This document shows, piece after piece, positions 49,437 to 62,673 of a stretch of DNA of 64,000 nt. The DNA lies in contig JAKJHU010000030.1 in assembly GCA_022316685.1 (NCBI GenBank), positions 6,579,058 through 6,643,057 on the forward strand. The letters run 5' to 3'. Position 1 is the first letter of the stretch; every line of letters starts with the position of its first letter. The DNA is from Progne subis subis. Taxonomy: Eukaryota; Chordata; Aves; Passeriformes; Hirundinidae. A program made the translations under genes and the position numbers. Below the pieces are notes generated by a model that was given only the letters and a program-made list of their open reading frames with translations, had not been told where the DNA came from and ran no database searches.

Positions 49437-51433
49437 CCCAACACCAGGGTAGAAATAAAACTAATGAGGCTTTAAAATAGACAAGTTATGATATTCAATT
49501 TATTTCCTACTATATCTGTGGGTCAAACAACAAGGTAGTTGTTTGCCCTGAGGAAAAGGCTAATGACACAAGCAGCTCCTGAAAGATTTGTCTGCAGTTA
49601 AATTATTTTAGACATCGGTGTTGAATTGTTTCAGTTTATGTCAATAGAGTACTTGAGAACACTGACATTTTACAAAAGTCTTCCATTTCTGCTGTTTATT
49701 ACATCTCTGGTGTGGTGTGCTCAACTCTAAAGCCTCCTAAGATCAAGCTGTAGTTGCAGAGCAGGCCATGTTTCATACATGGGAACACAGCTCAAGGCAG
49801 CGCTGCTCAGCTCTCCTGTTGCCCTGAGACTCCATAGCATGGAGGATTCCTTGCTGAGTCTGGTGCTTACCAGGACACTTCAGCTGGCAGCTGCTCTTTG
49901 TGGTGAGTGCAGAGTGTGGTGTGCAGAGTGAAAACTGGCAGACCCTCATGTGTGTGTGCCGCTTTGGGAACCTGCCAAGACCAACAGGTGCTTTGAACCT
50001 CCAGCCTGTTGCAATAAATACTGGCTGATGGCTGATTGATTAGCAGCCTGATAGCATCTTCTAATGACCTTTATACCCTCTACCGTTTTTAAGAAGGTCC
50101 TTAAATGTAGCTTTCCCTTTTCCCAGCATGGCTTTAAAATTACTTGCAGTGTTCTAAGTTAGCAGAGATTTATATTTCTACCTTCTGGTGGAAGTCCCAT
50201 GCCAAATTTGATCCACTGCAACACTGAGACATTTTGATGGTGTATTCTATGTCTTGCAGGAGGTGGAAAAATTATTTGCCTCCCCTCTTGTTTCTGCAGG
50301 GTGATTGATAGCCTGATTAAACCAGGCTGACTTCATTTGGTTACAGAACTGAGGTTTTGCTACTGTGAAAAAAAAATCCTGTTACAGTGCTTTGCAGCTA
50401 AAAAAAAAATCACGTGGATTTAGACAGATAAATCTGCCTCCATGGAGACAGAACAATGTTCAGAGAGGACAAATGTTAGTTTTAGTCTGAATATTACTAG
50501 TTACTTCCTGAAGTCCAGCATAGAGAAGCCTTCAGAACTCAGAGACCTACATCACATCCTTTGTGGTAATGCAAAGGCAATACAGTTTAGGGTACTAAGA
50601 TCTACTTCTGGTAGATATGAAACAAATTTATTACTATTTTTAGCTAGGGTACATGCCAGATCTATCCTTATAGAAGGCCTATTGAAATGGATAATAACTG
50701 CATACTTGAATAATGAAGTGATCATCTTTTGTTATCGAGTTTAGAATGTAAAGAGGTAGGTCTGTGTTACAAGGGGGTTTAGATAGGGACTGTTAATCAA
50801 AATAAATCATTATACCTGAACAAGTAACAAAAACTAGTTCATTTGAGACTTGAAGGTTAGTAACCATGGAGGGCAAATGACAAATCTATGGGTAAATTAA
50901 AAATAAACTTCTCCTAAATTTCTAGAACATGCTCACTTCTTTTTGAATTTCACTTCCTTCACAGAATTGGGGAATGCCTTTATATTTCCTCACAGTTTTC
51001 TATTTTTGTGTCACAAGATCTCTGTTTCTTTTGCCATTTTCTTTATGCATCCCAAGATTCACTGTAAAAGCAGTTTCATGAACAACTGTTATTTTTACTT
51101 GCTAGCAAAAATCTTACTAACTGTACTTTACTCCAGATTGTATATAAAGTATGTATTTGTTATTGCCTAAGTGAATTGTATGAGTTTTACATCACTCCAG
51201 CAATTATGTCAAGCTGATGAGTGTAATGTAAATAATCCAGCAATTGTTTTTGTGTTGTGCCAGTGTATAAGGTCACTGCCCTAAACACTGAGTCCTGATT
51301 TAACAAAGGTTATTTTTTTTAATAGGGCATACTAATCCTACTGTATTGGTAACTCTGTCCCTCTTTTGAGTTGAGCTCTGCTATCCCACAAATTGGATGA
51401 AAATCTCATTAGTGGAGCTCTAATGAGCTGGCA
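49435..51433. other. Noncoding sequence upstream of the candidate exons
   Basis: Mostly unique. The motif TGATTGAT occurs at about 50,033 and 50,302, each time next to AGCCTGAT-type sequence, and could mark homeodomain-bound DNA. A 100-codon plus frame (50,442-50,744) has ordinary composition but no recognised features. No promoter elements are evident ahead of 51,434. Confidence 0.4.
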
Positions 51434-51589
51434 ATGAAACCCCTTCAAGCCTGTGTGCTTACAGCCATTTGCCTGTTTGTCTTATTCTTCATCATGAATC
51501 TAAAATTGCCCATTAGAATTCCAGTGAACAGCAAGTCTGACTGGAGCTGCAATGTTGACCGAGACACCAAACAAAAACCCCAAAGGAGG
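51434..51589 (+). CDS. Candidate first coding exon, signal-anchor peptide (speculative)
   Basis: I do not recognise this gene. From an ATG with G at -3, 52 codons read to a donor-like AGG|GTAAGG with the junction in phase 0. The peptide starts MKPLQ, has a hydrophobic segment at about residues 6-23 (ACVLTAICLFVLFFIMNL), then a polar, basic stalk with one Cys (39) and one Trp (37), ending in QRR. Such a layout is typical of the first exon of a type II Golgi or secretory-pathway protein, though a signal peptide is also possible. A second open segment in the same phase follows 276 bases downstream. Against it: no family match, no CpG island or promoter, and an AT-rich context in which short hydrophobic frames arise by chance. 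If translation continued past the donor the frame would end at 51,661. Confidence 0.2.
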
Positions 51590-51865
51590 GTAAGGTATTA
51601 TTTATGGGGAGAATGCACCTGTGCACGTGTATACGTTTGTTCATTCAGAGGTAAACTATAGGGGACTGGGGGGAAGAGAAGAGGAAAAGTAGAGATAGAG
51701 TAGTGGAATAGAATTAGGGGAAAGGGAATAAGGAATTTTCTTTATTAGAATTTTAGGCATGAGCCAGCAGCATTTTATTGTACTTGAAACTAATCAGATG
51801 TTAATGAAAGGAATTTCAGGCAAACTCTTGCTACAAAGTGTCATGAATGCCAGCATTAATGCCAG

Positions 51866-52108
51866 AATAGGGAGAGTCATAGATGGTTATGCAGATCCTT
51901 TGAATCAAAACTGTTCAAATACTCCAATGTAGAAGAAAAGAAGTGGAAACCATGGGGAAAGCATGACCACTCAGATGACAGGCACTTCTGCTGCCTTCCA
52001 GAGAGACAATATTTTAAAAATCCAACATCCAGGACACTGAACGCTTCAGAAAAACTGAAGTCCTGTTGTGATAGCAGAGGCTTCAAAGCTGCCAAGACTA
52101 AGAAGAGG
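51866..52108 (+). CDS. Candidate second coding exon (speculative)
   Basis: Unrecognised. An open frame without ATG runs from a stop at 51,857 to a stop at 52,124. If it is entered at the AG ending at 51,865 and left at AGAGG|GTGAGT (52,109), it is 243 bases, exactly 81 codons, phase 0 on both sides, matching the phase 0 end of the candidate exon at 51,434. The peptide is charged, with a WKPWGKHDH stretch, a CC pair in FCCLPER, a possible N-glycosylation site (NAS), a second CC in KSCCD, and a basic end (AAKTKKR). This composition is compatible with a lumenal stem. The weak point is the acceptor, which lacks a clear polypyrimidine tract. A better-looking acceptor (CTTCTGCTGCCTTCCAG, ending 52,001) would give the wrong phase for the upstream exon. 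Confidence 0.15.
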
Positions 52109-55100
52109 GTGAGTAAAGTATTCTAAAAGCCCAGTCTGTCACAGGAACAATGAAGTCACACACAGTCTCTACAGTTGACTATAACCATATTTAAGTGTAA
52201 GGTACATAGTCAGTAAATGTTTTAGAAAATCAAGTTACATTGCAAGAAAATACTTGCAGAGACACAAGAAGCTTTTGCACTGTTATTAAAAAAAAAACAC
52301 AAAACCAAAACAAATCCAAAAAAACCCCACCCCCCCCCAAAGCAACCAACCAAACAAAAACCCCAAATCCCACAGCATTATGGCAAATGCTTGGAACTGC
52401 AGTCCAGTTACTACTTGAATGCAGACATAGCCAGGTATGGAATATTGGTCAGAACTCTCACTGTGTTTATTTGTTTATCTGTACGATTCAGCCTTAAAGA
52501 ATCTTTGGAATACTTGTATTCTCTTAAATGAAAAACAAATGAGAAAAAAAAAATATTCTCAAATTCAGGCCTTTCAAATAAAAAGAGAAAAAATACAAAA
52601 CATTTTAGAAAAGCTCTAGATAGAAACAAGAGGAAACCCACCAAATATAAATGGGAAACAAACCCAGGATGAAGTCTTTCCCAGAAAAGAAAAGATGTTC
52701 AATAAGATATACTGTTTAGACTATGAAACTGCATGTCTTCATTTTCTTGCTTTTTAGTTTTCATTTATAAAAGTATTTCCTGCTTTGAAATCAGGATTTT
52801 TACTCTTTGCCATGTTAAACTCTGCTCAAAATGAAGTCGAGAACATCTGATAGAATGCCTTTTAATGAATTCTAACTATTAAACTTGCATTGCAGTCAGG
52901 CTTCTAAGGTTACTATGTCCCTAATCAAGTTTACCAAAATTTTAAAATGATGAAAGGTAGAAGTTAAAACACAGTTACCATTAGGCACCCAGAAAAGAAA
53001 CACAGTCATGTATAAAATCAAAGAAGGTCAATGTGATGACAGCTATAAAGAACTTGAGGTGGGATTCATTGTATTTAAAATTGACTATATAAGAGTTAGA
53101 AATATAATCTAAGCTAGTCAGGTAGACTTCTGTGGTCAGTAAAGAGTGAGGAAATTCCAGAGAGTGATTCATCACACTGTGACGGAGAGCATCAGTCCAC
53201 TGTCTACAGAGGGAGCCTAGATGACAAGCATAAGCTGTGATAAAATCCTCTAGAACATTAAAAGGTTTGACTGAGTTTGTTTCTGCCCCACAGCCATCTA
53301 CCCAAGTTTCTGCAAAATATTTCTGCCCTTAAGAAACATCTCATCTACATATTAATCAGCTCCTGCAGCACTGCAGCCTTTAAAACTGTATGGGACACAG
53401 TAGAGTATCAGCAGTAAATTTGTGTGTGGATCAGTTTTTCTGGCCTTAGGTTGGTTATTCATATCACAGATGCAAAGCAGATTTTCCTTCTGCTGTTGAG
53501 TTTTTAAACATTGTTTCTTTTCTATCAGAGCCTTCAAGGTAGTCAACGGTTTTTAGACAGCTGAAGTTAATAACATTGATATCCTACTTACTATGTTGAG
53601 CATAAATTATTACTTATCATGTGTGAAACCTGTTAGATTGAAAGAGAATTAATGTTCAGCAATATAGAAGAAATGTTTTGATTTGTGCTATGGACATTGG
53701 AGACTCATTATAACTTACTGAGTTTTGCATGTGAGTAAAAAAGCAAAACAAAAACAATATAATTTGAAGTCCAAAAAGCTGTTTCTCAAGATGTGTTGAT
53801 ATGGGTTATTTTCTCACTTAATTTTAATTATTTATAATAACACTGCTTGGAATATGTTCAGCAAAAAATAATGAAGTTTAATAGAAGGAAATTTTACTGG
53901 AACACCTCATTTCTACATATTACTTAAACTGAAAAAGATGATAGAAAGTTTTTAATTACAGCTCGTACCTATCAATAGTTATAAAATAACTGCTTTTTTT
54001 ACTGTGAGTTTTGTTAACCATAAAATAATGATTTGGTGAGTGTTGAATCTATATTGATTCCTCACCGCAGGGCCCAGAAAGGATGTCTGCAGCTTATACC
54101 ATTTTTGCTACTCTACTGGGTCATTTCTCTCACAGAAGGCTCTTAGTCAGCTGCTTTATGCCATCCTGTGCTCTCAGCCAGGTGTATGTGTGTGCCTCAG
54201 TGGATGAGAACAGCTTTAACTCTATCTGCAGTAGCTAAACAGCGTGTAGGAAGATACAGAATCACAACCAACTGTATCGTTTTCTTCTAGATGAAATAAT
54301 TTCCTCTCAAGTTGTATAAGAGACAGGACCATCTGATAATGATGCTGGAGAAGAGAAATGAGAACAGTAGCCACAATTGATCAAATACAGTGTACTGTTG
54401 AGATCACTGCTTATTTTAACAAATTTCACTCTGGCAGTGGCATAGACTAAGAGTGCTGGCACTGAAACAGCTCTAGGAGATTCATACTGAAGGATCTGAG
54501 TGCTATGATACAAAGCTGGAAAAAGCAGGAACAGGGACAAGAGGTCGCATTTGATTTCACATGCTGTGCTCCACACTAACATTGCCTCATCTCAGTTCCG
54601 TGTGCCAGATCCTGTCTCTGCAAATCCAGACAAACTGCTGAAGTCAATCCCATTTTTCTGTCTATAAAGAAGCATATTGTCCACCCTGTGAAACAAAGAT
54701 TAAGATTGCTTTTCATTGAAAGCTCTTTATTAATTGTTTACTAGAAATGTGGCATGTGACACCATATGCCCAGTGGGCAAATGATTTTCACCACTGTGAC
54801 AGTAAAAGAGTACAGCAGTCAATCCCAAAGGACTGGACAGCAGTTTGTTAATGCTTTTTATTGACCATTTGAAGTTGTTTTCATAGGATTAAAAAAACCA
54901 ATAAAATCATTATAATTATTGTCAGCAGTTCCAAAGCCAGAAATTTCTCTGGTTTTTAAAGTTACTAATATTCAGAGCAACTCATTCCACCTTGTCCTGG
55001 CTTACTCCACTCTCTTCTATCGCATGATGGAGGCTATTCTTGTGCTGTATGAAGTTGCATTCAGCTTTACACCCTTCTTAACTCACAGATCGTGGTTCAG

Positions 55101-57256
55101 GGCAGTAGATTTTGCCGACAGAGAACAGATAGCAGTTTTAGCATGATTTTTTTGGTAAGGAAGAAGTTCTTTCCTTTGAATCCTATGCTGCAGAACTTGC
55201 AATTACCACTCTGGGCTTCTGTGATTACTTTATTCTTGTGATAGGCTCTTGTTTATCCTCTATCTTCTTGGAATAATAAAGTTGCCAATTTTTTTTTTTT
55301 TTTTTGTTATTATTTTTTCATGTCATATTCTAAAGTATTGGCGTAATTGTTTATAAATTGGCCATGTTTCACCTCCAACTAAACCCCAAGATCTTTAGGA
55401 AAAAGTCAGAGATGTGAGGGAAAGAAACAGCCATGTTTCTGGGAACTCTAGTCATATCATTGTTCAAGTTATTAAGAGGTTGTCTAGGGATTTTAGGCTG
55501 AGCCATAGAAGTTATAAAAATCATTACTCCTCTGATCATTTTCCTTCCTGTCCTTTTCAGTGCTCTCCTGAAGGCTTATATTCAAAGTGGTAGCAATAAA
55601 ATATTGGAATTTTACTTCCCTTTCTGTCATGTTAAGCTGGTGGGCAGGCAGTGTTGATAATACTGATGATGATCTTGAAGTCTCTGGAATCTGTTTTTCT
55701 GCCTTTCACTGATCTATCCAGATACAAGATCCCAAAGGTTCTTCCCATTTTTCTTTCATCTACCAGTAGATCAGGCTTCTGATCTCATTGTTTGTGATGT
55801 CTTGGAGAGGAATATTGGCCACACAGATCACAGTGAAGGGCAATGTTGATGCTATCTGTGGTTTACACAATGTGCCAAATGTATTATGGCATTATGTTTT
55901 ATAGCCTTTCACGTGTGTTATCCCTCCTCCCTTTGTGTGTCAAGAGGCAGTGTGCAACTGCAGCCAGGACTGCAGTGAATGATTTTAGCTGAGCTATCTT
56001 ACCCAGAAGAGTCTTTATTGACATTTTAATATCTCTTCACACATTTCCTATATCAGTGCCTTCTGCCTCTAAAACTGATTTTCTTTCCACAATTGGATTT
56101 CTTCGCTGCGTTTCCACAATTACTCCCTTAGCAGATAACTTTAAAGCTTGTCTAAGAAACAACTCTCTAGACAGAAGTTTCTCAGACTCCGTCCAGCTTT
56201 CCTTCTAGGTATATTTAATATCTCAGTGTCTGCTTTTGGATGTAATACTCTTTATGCAGGAAGTCACTTTTTTGGTTATTCTTCCAATAGCCTTAGTTCT
56301 ACTAATGTGACTCCCTGCAATGTATATTCAAAATAGGGCATGGCACAAGTTGTCTTGAAGGGAGGCTGTTTCTGTTAATTTTGTGTTTAAGGAGGGAGTT
56401 TTCTCTGAGGCATAATGGGTTAATGGCTTCTTCTGTAATTAAATGTAAATAGTTTGTTGCAAATTGTCTGAGCTGTGTGATTTCTGGAAGGACTCGATCT
56501 TTATGAGGTTAAGATAATTTTACCTGATTTAGTAATCATCTAAGATTATTTATATGAGGAGTGGTTATTAGTAATGTTTTGCAAGATACATTGAATTTCC
56601 ATTCAAGTTTTCATTTGAAGGCTGAATAATAACAGGTTGTAAATTATGAAAATTGGGGTAATGAAAAATTCCCCCAGAAACTTCCCAAGGGGTCATGGAC
56701 TGGGTATAAGCTGCAATCTTGGAGGGGTAGGTCTCTGTCTTCAAGACAGATTTAGGTAAATTTTCAAGAGTTATGTTATTGTAGTGCTCTACATTCTTAA
56801 TTCTTTCTTTATTCATGTATGAGGGACAAAATCAAAGACCTCAGTCTTGGAATATTGTCCTGAGATTTTCTGGGTTTGGCAGTCTTTATACTCTACATGT
56901 CAATCAGAAGCCAATCCCAAAAGTATTAGTATTTCTTTTTGCATCCTTTTCATTCCCATGTGAAATTTGTATTAGTAACCACACTGGAGTAGATTTTTTT
57001 CTGATGTGATCAATGTTAACAGTTTGCAAATGGTTGAGAGATGTGATTATTTAGGAGCTGGCAACTACTTGATGACCAGTGCTTTTGTTTTCCATAATTA
57101 GCACTACTCTGACGTGCATTATAATGATTACTCCTGAGACCACTCACTGGAATTTTGAGCTGCGCATGATGCAAAAATACAAGACACTGAAGCAAAAAAT
57201 GTGGACAACATCTGGGCCTGCCATGTCTTAAGGGATTTCTTGACTGCTTCTGCTGC

Positions 57257-57259
<3 letters not shown>
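52109..57259. other. Noncoding sequence downstream of the candidate exons
   Basis: I looked for further exons continuing the model and found none I could defend. Contains the A/C-rich tract at 52,288 and a T17 run at 55,289-55,305. Plus frames such as 75 codons at 54,919 and 62 codons at 56,148 have no recognised features. Confidence 0.45.
52288..52372 (+). repeat. A/C-rich low-complexity tract
   Basis: An A run, AAAACC words, a C-rich core (CCCCACCCCCCCCC) and CCAACCAAAC words. It has the same style and strand as the tract at 7,486. Confidence 0.9.

Positions 57260-57308
<49 letters not shown>
57260..57308 (+). repeat. T49 homopolymer
   Basis: Uninterrupted run of 49 T, the longest homopolymer in the window, preceded by CTGCTTCTGCTGCTGA. 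On the minus strand it would be an A49 run, but the sequence on its 5' side (plus strand 57,309 onward) does not resemble a known retroposon. Minus frame 57,128-57,313 starting in polylysine is an artefact. Confidence 0.95.
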
Positions 57309-57309
<1 letters not shown>

Positions 57310-59554
57310 TCAAACCTCTGTTCCAGGATCTTTAATCCACCTGGTATTTCTTTTCTGTTTAATAAGGTTGTTTGGAATTTTGCTGTGCAAAATTTATGGA
57401 CTTTGGAAAGTTTCTAGACATTCCTCCTAATAAAGTTTTTTGTTTTAAAACAAAAGCTCTTTCAGTCTGCATGATTTACATTTTTTTTATCTTTTAGTCT
57501 GCAGGTAAGGAGGGCATGGTTCACTTGCCCAGTGCTGGATAATTGATTAATATTAATAATAACCTGTGTATAACAAATTAATAGAAGGGAAATTTTTTTG
57601 AAACCACAATTTTTTTTAATATACTTGAACATTTATAAATCGCATGGCTTCTGAAACTATGACTGACTTTGTTCACTGGAAATGTGCAATTATTTTGTTA
57701 GTGGCTTTCCTCTTTCTCCATATATTTCCTTCATCTTACCTAAAATTATTTTTGAATTATTTAATTCTGGTGTTTGTTTGCTTCTTCATTCTTCTTCAGA
57801 TACTGTTCTGTAGAAATACTTTTACCTGGACTCCATTTGTTGAAGAAGATATGCTCTTGGGTATAATCCAAAGACTGCAAATTTGGCCATCTCACATTTT
57901 ACGCAGGAATTGAATAAGAAAGGTTAAATGATTAAAACCTCAGATATGAAGAACAAATACCTATTGATATCTCTGGAGTCTTTCGGAGAGCTGGGGTAAA
58001 GTCAGTATAGTGTTCATGTATTCAGAGAGAGAAGCCTCAGAACTGTGTAATTCATGGTAGCAAAAAGCAAGTGACAAAAAAGACATTATTAATGTCTGCT
58101 TTGATCAGTAATGTTTGTGACACCTGGATCATGTCTACAAGATTAGCTATCATTACAGCTAGATACATCTCTTCCTCTTTCATTTCAATAGTCTGCTTGG
58201 AAAGGCTTGAAATATGGATAGGAAGAAATTATATGTCACAGGAAAGGGATCACCATTACTTTTCAAAATGAGCGTGGCCAAGTAGCAAAGGTAAAAGCTG
58301 CAGTGATTATTTCCCAAATACATTTTAATTGGCAGTAAATGAAATTTATTTTTGCCAAGCCCAGTCCCATTTTTCCCATGACAATAAGTGGTAAATGATC
58401 TTGTCTTTATCTCAACCCACATGCTTTTTCATCCTGTTTTCTTCTCGCGACACACTGTGGCTTAACTGTTAGCCAAGGTTAACAGTTTGACTGACATTGT
58501 TAACCACATTTCATCATAGTCTGGTTTATTGTCCTTTTTACTGAGGCTCCTGCCACAGGTGTGTTTTTCCATTCATATTTGGTGAGTGTGGTTTTTAAGA
58601 GAATCTTCTGATCAGGCCCAAGTTTGACATTGCAGGGAGGTATTAAAGCATAAAGGCTGTATCTCCTTTAGAGGAAACTATCTAGGCAAAGTTCTAAAAA
58701 GACTGCTCCTGGTATGATCCAGCCACTAAAAGGGTATTCAGGCTAGAGAAGGCTGGAGCTAGCTCATCCTGAAACACAACATGGACACTGAACCTTACAA
58801 AAGCTCTTCTGGCTATATAGTTCCAGTCCTCTAGTGTTTCCTGGTCATGTACACAATGCTAATGGCCTCCTTGAAGATTACTTGCATTAAAGCTAAAGAA
58901 ATAGCCAAGTTAAATAAAAGACAAGATGAATTGTCTTTGGTGTTTCATAATTTCTGGTTGTATCTACAGTGCTGTAGGAACAATCCCTGACCTGCAGACC
59001 CAGAGGAAAAATATAACCCAAGCTGACCTAGGCCCACTGCCACAGATATAGTATGCAATGCTTGTTCCAGGTATTTTCAGGTCATAGGCAGCCTTCTGAA
59101 ATGCACTTTAAAATATAATTTTATATTCAGTTTGAAGTGACTCAGATGTGACAGTTCTGTCATGGCCTATCACATGGTGTTTTATAGCGTCATGCTGCAA
59201 ATGTGATGCATACTATGGGCAGTGGCAAGACATGAAACGGGCAGGTGGATATATACTTGTAGGTATAAAGCTCACAGTCAAAGCTCACTTCAACAGAGTT
59301 TCCTTTCATCTTAGAGCAAAAACACACAAGGTCACCTCTGAGTTTTACCTCAGAGGGAAATAATTGTCAGGAAAATACCAAATAGCAGTTCAAAGTGCAC
59401 ATAGTTTAGACCTGAGAGAAATAAATAAATGAGTCAAGAGAAGCAGATCCACCTTCTGCTGAAGATCAGACAACTCTCCAAGAGAAGAGTATGTAGTTTC
59501 TACCAAGATAGCAAATATTGCTAGCTATGCAACATACATAGTTTAGTTTTATTT
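57309..59554. other. Unique noncoding sequence
   Basis: An 89-codon plus frame (57,644-57,913) is hydrophobic in its first half. Its second half, after a TTCTTCTTCAG acceptor-like site, ends in a 38-codon segment of better-balanced composition; this is not enough to call an exon. No transposon recognised. Confidence 0.45.
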
Positions 59555-59632
59555 AGCCCTGTGAGGAGCAGGGAGTTGGACTCAATGGTCCTTATAGATC
59601 CGTTCAACTCAAGATATCTTGTGATTCTATGG
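59555..59632 (+). mobile_element. CR1 LINE 3' terminus, sense
   Basis: GGGAGTTGGACTCAATGGTC, CTTATAGATCCGTTCAACTC and TTGTGATTCTATGG are the last roughly 78 bases of an avian CR1, ending in the typical GATTCTATG. The severe 5' truncation is common for this family. Confidence 0.9.
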
Positions 59633-62600
59633 AAATTGTTTCAGTCTATTCATAGTGAGATGAAATTTTGTACAGTTATTACATGCATGGTGTCTTTCTT
59701 TGACATAAAAGCTTACCACCAAGGGGATTACCAAAAGGTATCCTTACCAGTCCTTTCAAATCTTACTTAGAAAAGCAGTCATGATTTTCATAAAATGTGA
59801 ACGTTCTCCTCAAGTTAATCTTGGTTTTGGAAAAAACAGTCAGGCTAAAGAGACAGACCTATTGTTACCTTCTAGAATACCTTGGCTAGCCAGGATTTAA
59901 GGAGAAATTAAATATAAGAGAAGGAAAATGTCTTCAAAACTGTATGCTATGACTCTCGCCAAGTCCAGCTTTTAAGACTTCACTGATGACATTTGGGTTC
60001 AGACTCAGCAAAGTGGCTCTGAACTTTCTATTAAACCTGGGCCCTGGGTCTTCATCTTTTTCTGTTAATTAGTCTTAGTCTCTATAGAATTATGATGTCT
60101 TGTGATGCCAGCACAGCTTCAGAAAGGTCTAAGTTTGTCAGTTATCTCCTGTTTGCAGGGAGTTTATCAGTCCTCCAACACACTCATCTCAGGGAAGGAT
60201 AGCATCCTTCATCAGGCTCTTCTGGAATCCATGTCCCTCAGTGTCCTGCTATTTGGTTATTTTTAAAGTGTCCAAATGGAAAGAATTAATGACTTATATT
60301 TTTCCAAGTGTATAAAAAAATATTGTGCCTTTACCAGGAATATTATTAGACATTATGCTGCAAGTGGGGTGAGTGACTCCAGGAACAAAATGTCAGATTC
60401 AGGACAGGATTGCCAAGGTGCATGAATCACGCACTTAAGTTCAGAGAAAATTCACAAAGGAATTCTCAGAGGATTAATCATTTTAGTAGAAAGTATACAA
60501 AGTGCAGCAGTTGACAGCTGGCATTTTTTTTTTTTTTTTTTTTTTTGTGTAGTTGGTTTCCCATGTAAGTTTCTTTATTTTTTGGGCATGGGCAGCGAGG
60601 ATTTATGAACATTATTCACTTCAGTATGAAAGACTGATGTTTTCATACTTTCATTATTCAGGTTGCACACAATGTTTGCTGCATGTGCTATGAAGGCTTT
60701 TATTTAGCATTAGTCCTATGCACCAGCCTTGGAGAACTGAACTTGCTCAATACACAGAACAATTTACTGAAAGAGCCATCAGTGAAACCCTGGTGGTTTG
60801 GCTATGGTTCCTCATGTCTAAATTGCAGGTTACCCTCATTTTCAGTTGAAGTCATATGAAAAGCTGTTTTTTCAAGGTCAGAATTTGACCTTATTATAGG
60901 AAATATGTTTATTACTTGTGCAACTAGAACACTGGTCTGAGGCTCACTTTTAATTAATTGTACAAAATGAGGAAATTTCATGTTGTTATATGGCTAAAAT
61001 TTGCCCAAATGTAATTTCTAGCACTAGCAGTAAAGACAAAGGGACCTTGGAAGCCAATGCCACCAATACCGAGCAATATAAAAAGAGAAGCTTTTCTGTT
61101 GCATGTTCTTAGGGAGAGTGGAAATGAGATACAACACAAAGTAGACATTGTTCTGGTCTGACAATCTATCACGTACATAGCCTCCCCTGTTTGTCCTGCA
61201 CTGACAATGCAGGAGGATTTTAAATGGTGGTAGATAGGAGTGGGGAGAGGACGAGAAAGAAATGGGCCAGGTGTTAGCTTGAACCTTCAGCAGTTATTTC
61301 AATAGACCTGTTTGACCAACCCAATAAAATAATAAAGCAAAAATACTTGTGCTTCTGGCTGCGTATGTTTATTGGGATTTGCTGATAAATAGAAAGCAAA
61401 TGGCCACATAAAGGGGAATCATCAATAAAAGTTATGGACTCTGCTAGATGCTAAAATGAGAGGCTGCATTCTGAGTACAGAATCAGGTTCTTTCAAAAAA
61501 TTGTGCATCATAATAGATTGAAGGACCATCATACTGTGTAGTGCCTGTTACAGCACTGAAATTTGTCTATTTACATGAATAATTCAAAATGTTATCAGGT
61601 TTTAGGGCCTGTGTTTTTATAATTCAGTTTACTGCCCTCCTAAAAGCTGATATATTCTCTGGTGGCATGAGTTAAGAAGAAGGAACTATTCCCATTTACA
61701 CCAGTAGGAAGTTTGACTCATTGGATTTTACATAACATGATTTTAATGTTGGAACTGATTTCTGTAAGTCGTATATTTTCTTCTTTGCACTTGATGATAC
61801 TTTATAGCTGATTAGCTGAAGTTTATTTTGAATAATTTGCAATTTTTTTGAGGATAAAATTGGTGAATATTTTGCCATATACTTATATATATATTTCAAT
61901 TTGTGTTACTTCTACAAAGCTGAACTGTATATTTCCAAATCATAATACTTAAGTATTTTGAATATACCAAGTTGCTAAAACAGAGCAGCATGAAAGAACT
62001 GATCATTGCCCATGAGCAGTAATTGCTTAGAGGCATTGAAGTATGGTATTTCTGGACAAAATAGGTAATATTTTCAGAGTCTTCTCACAGTTCGTCTTCC
62101 TGCTTTAACACATTGCATGTTATAATGTAATCTATGAGATAGAAACAATACCAGGAATCCTAATTAAATTAAAAGCAATTACCCGTTGTGTAGATACGGC
62201 TTCCAATTGAGCAGCTGCAAGTTGATATTTTGTCATCCCCAGTTTATCTATATGCTCATGTGTGATTCTTTGTATCAGTTATTAATGACATTTTCTCAGT
62301 ACTCATGAAGTGTTGTGGAAAGCAGAAGAGGAAAAGGATGAATGGAAAAATTGTCATAGGAAATTCAGACAGGGAATGAGTATATTTGCTGCTGTAAATC
62401 CTCAGCTGGGGTGCTGGTTCCTTGCTCACTTATTTTCTATTCTACTCAGAGTAGTCTGAAAGAAATACGAGATTGTGCTTTGCTTCCCACCCTCAATTTT
62501 TGTGGATCTAGCAGCAAATTTAAAAAACAGAATCTGACAGATTAAGCATAAGGGCTTAGTTCCTTTACAAGGCACTTCAATCCTGCCCTGGAAGTGTCAA

Positions 62601-62673
62601 AATATCCTACAATAAACATAAATAGAATTTGTTTAATATATAGATATAATCAAGACATTTTTAAAGAGCTTTT
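59633..62673. other. Unique noncoding sequence with a T23 tract
   Basis: No gene recognised. A T23 run lies at 60,524-60,546. Minus frames of 66-67 codons (60,978 and 61,696) are AT-driven. Confidence 0.5.

Noticed and set aside
57481..57510. Possible 7-base micro-exon: CTTTTAG, TCTGCAG, then GTAAGG
   Set aside because: An acceptor and a donor flank seven bases, but no neighbouring exons or frame exist to support it; short motifs like this occur by chance.
57644..57913. 89-codon frame with hydrophobic first half
   Set aside because: Hydrophobicity follows from T-rich DNA. The better-balanced last 38 codons are too short and match no family I know.
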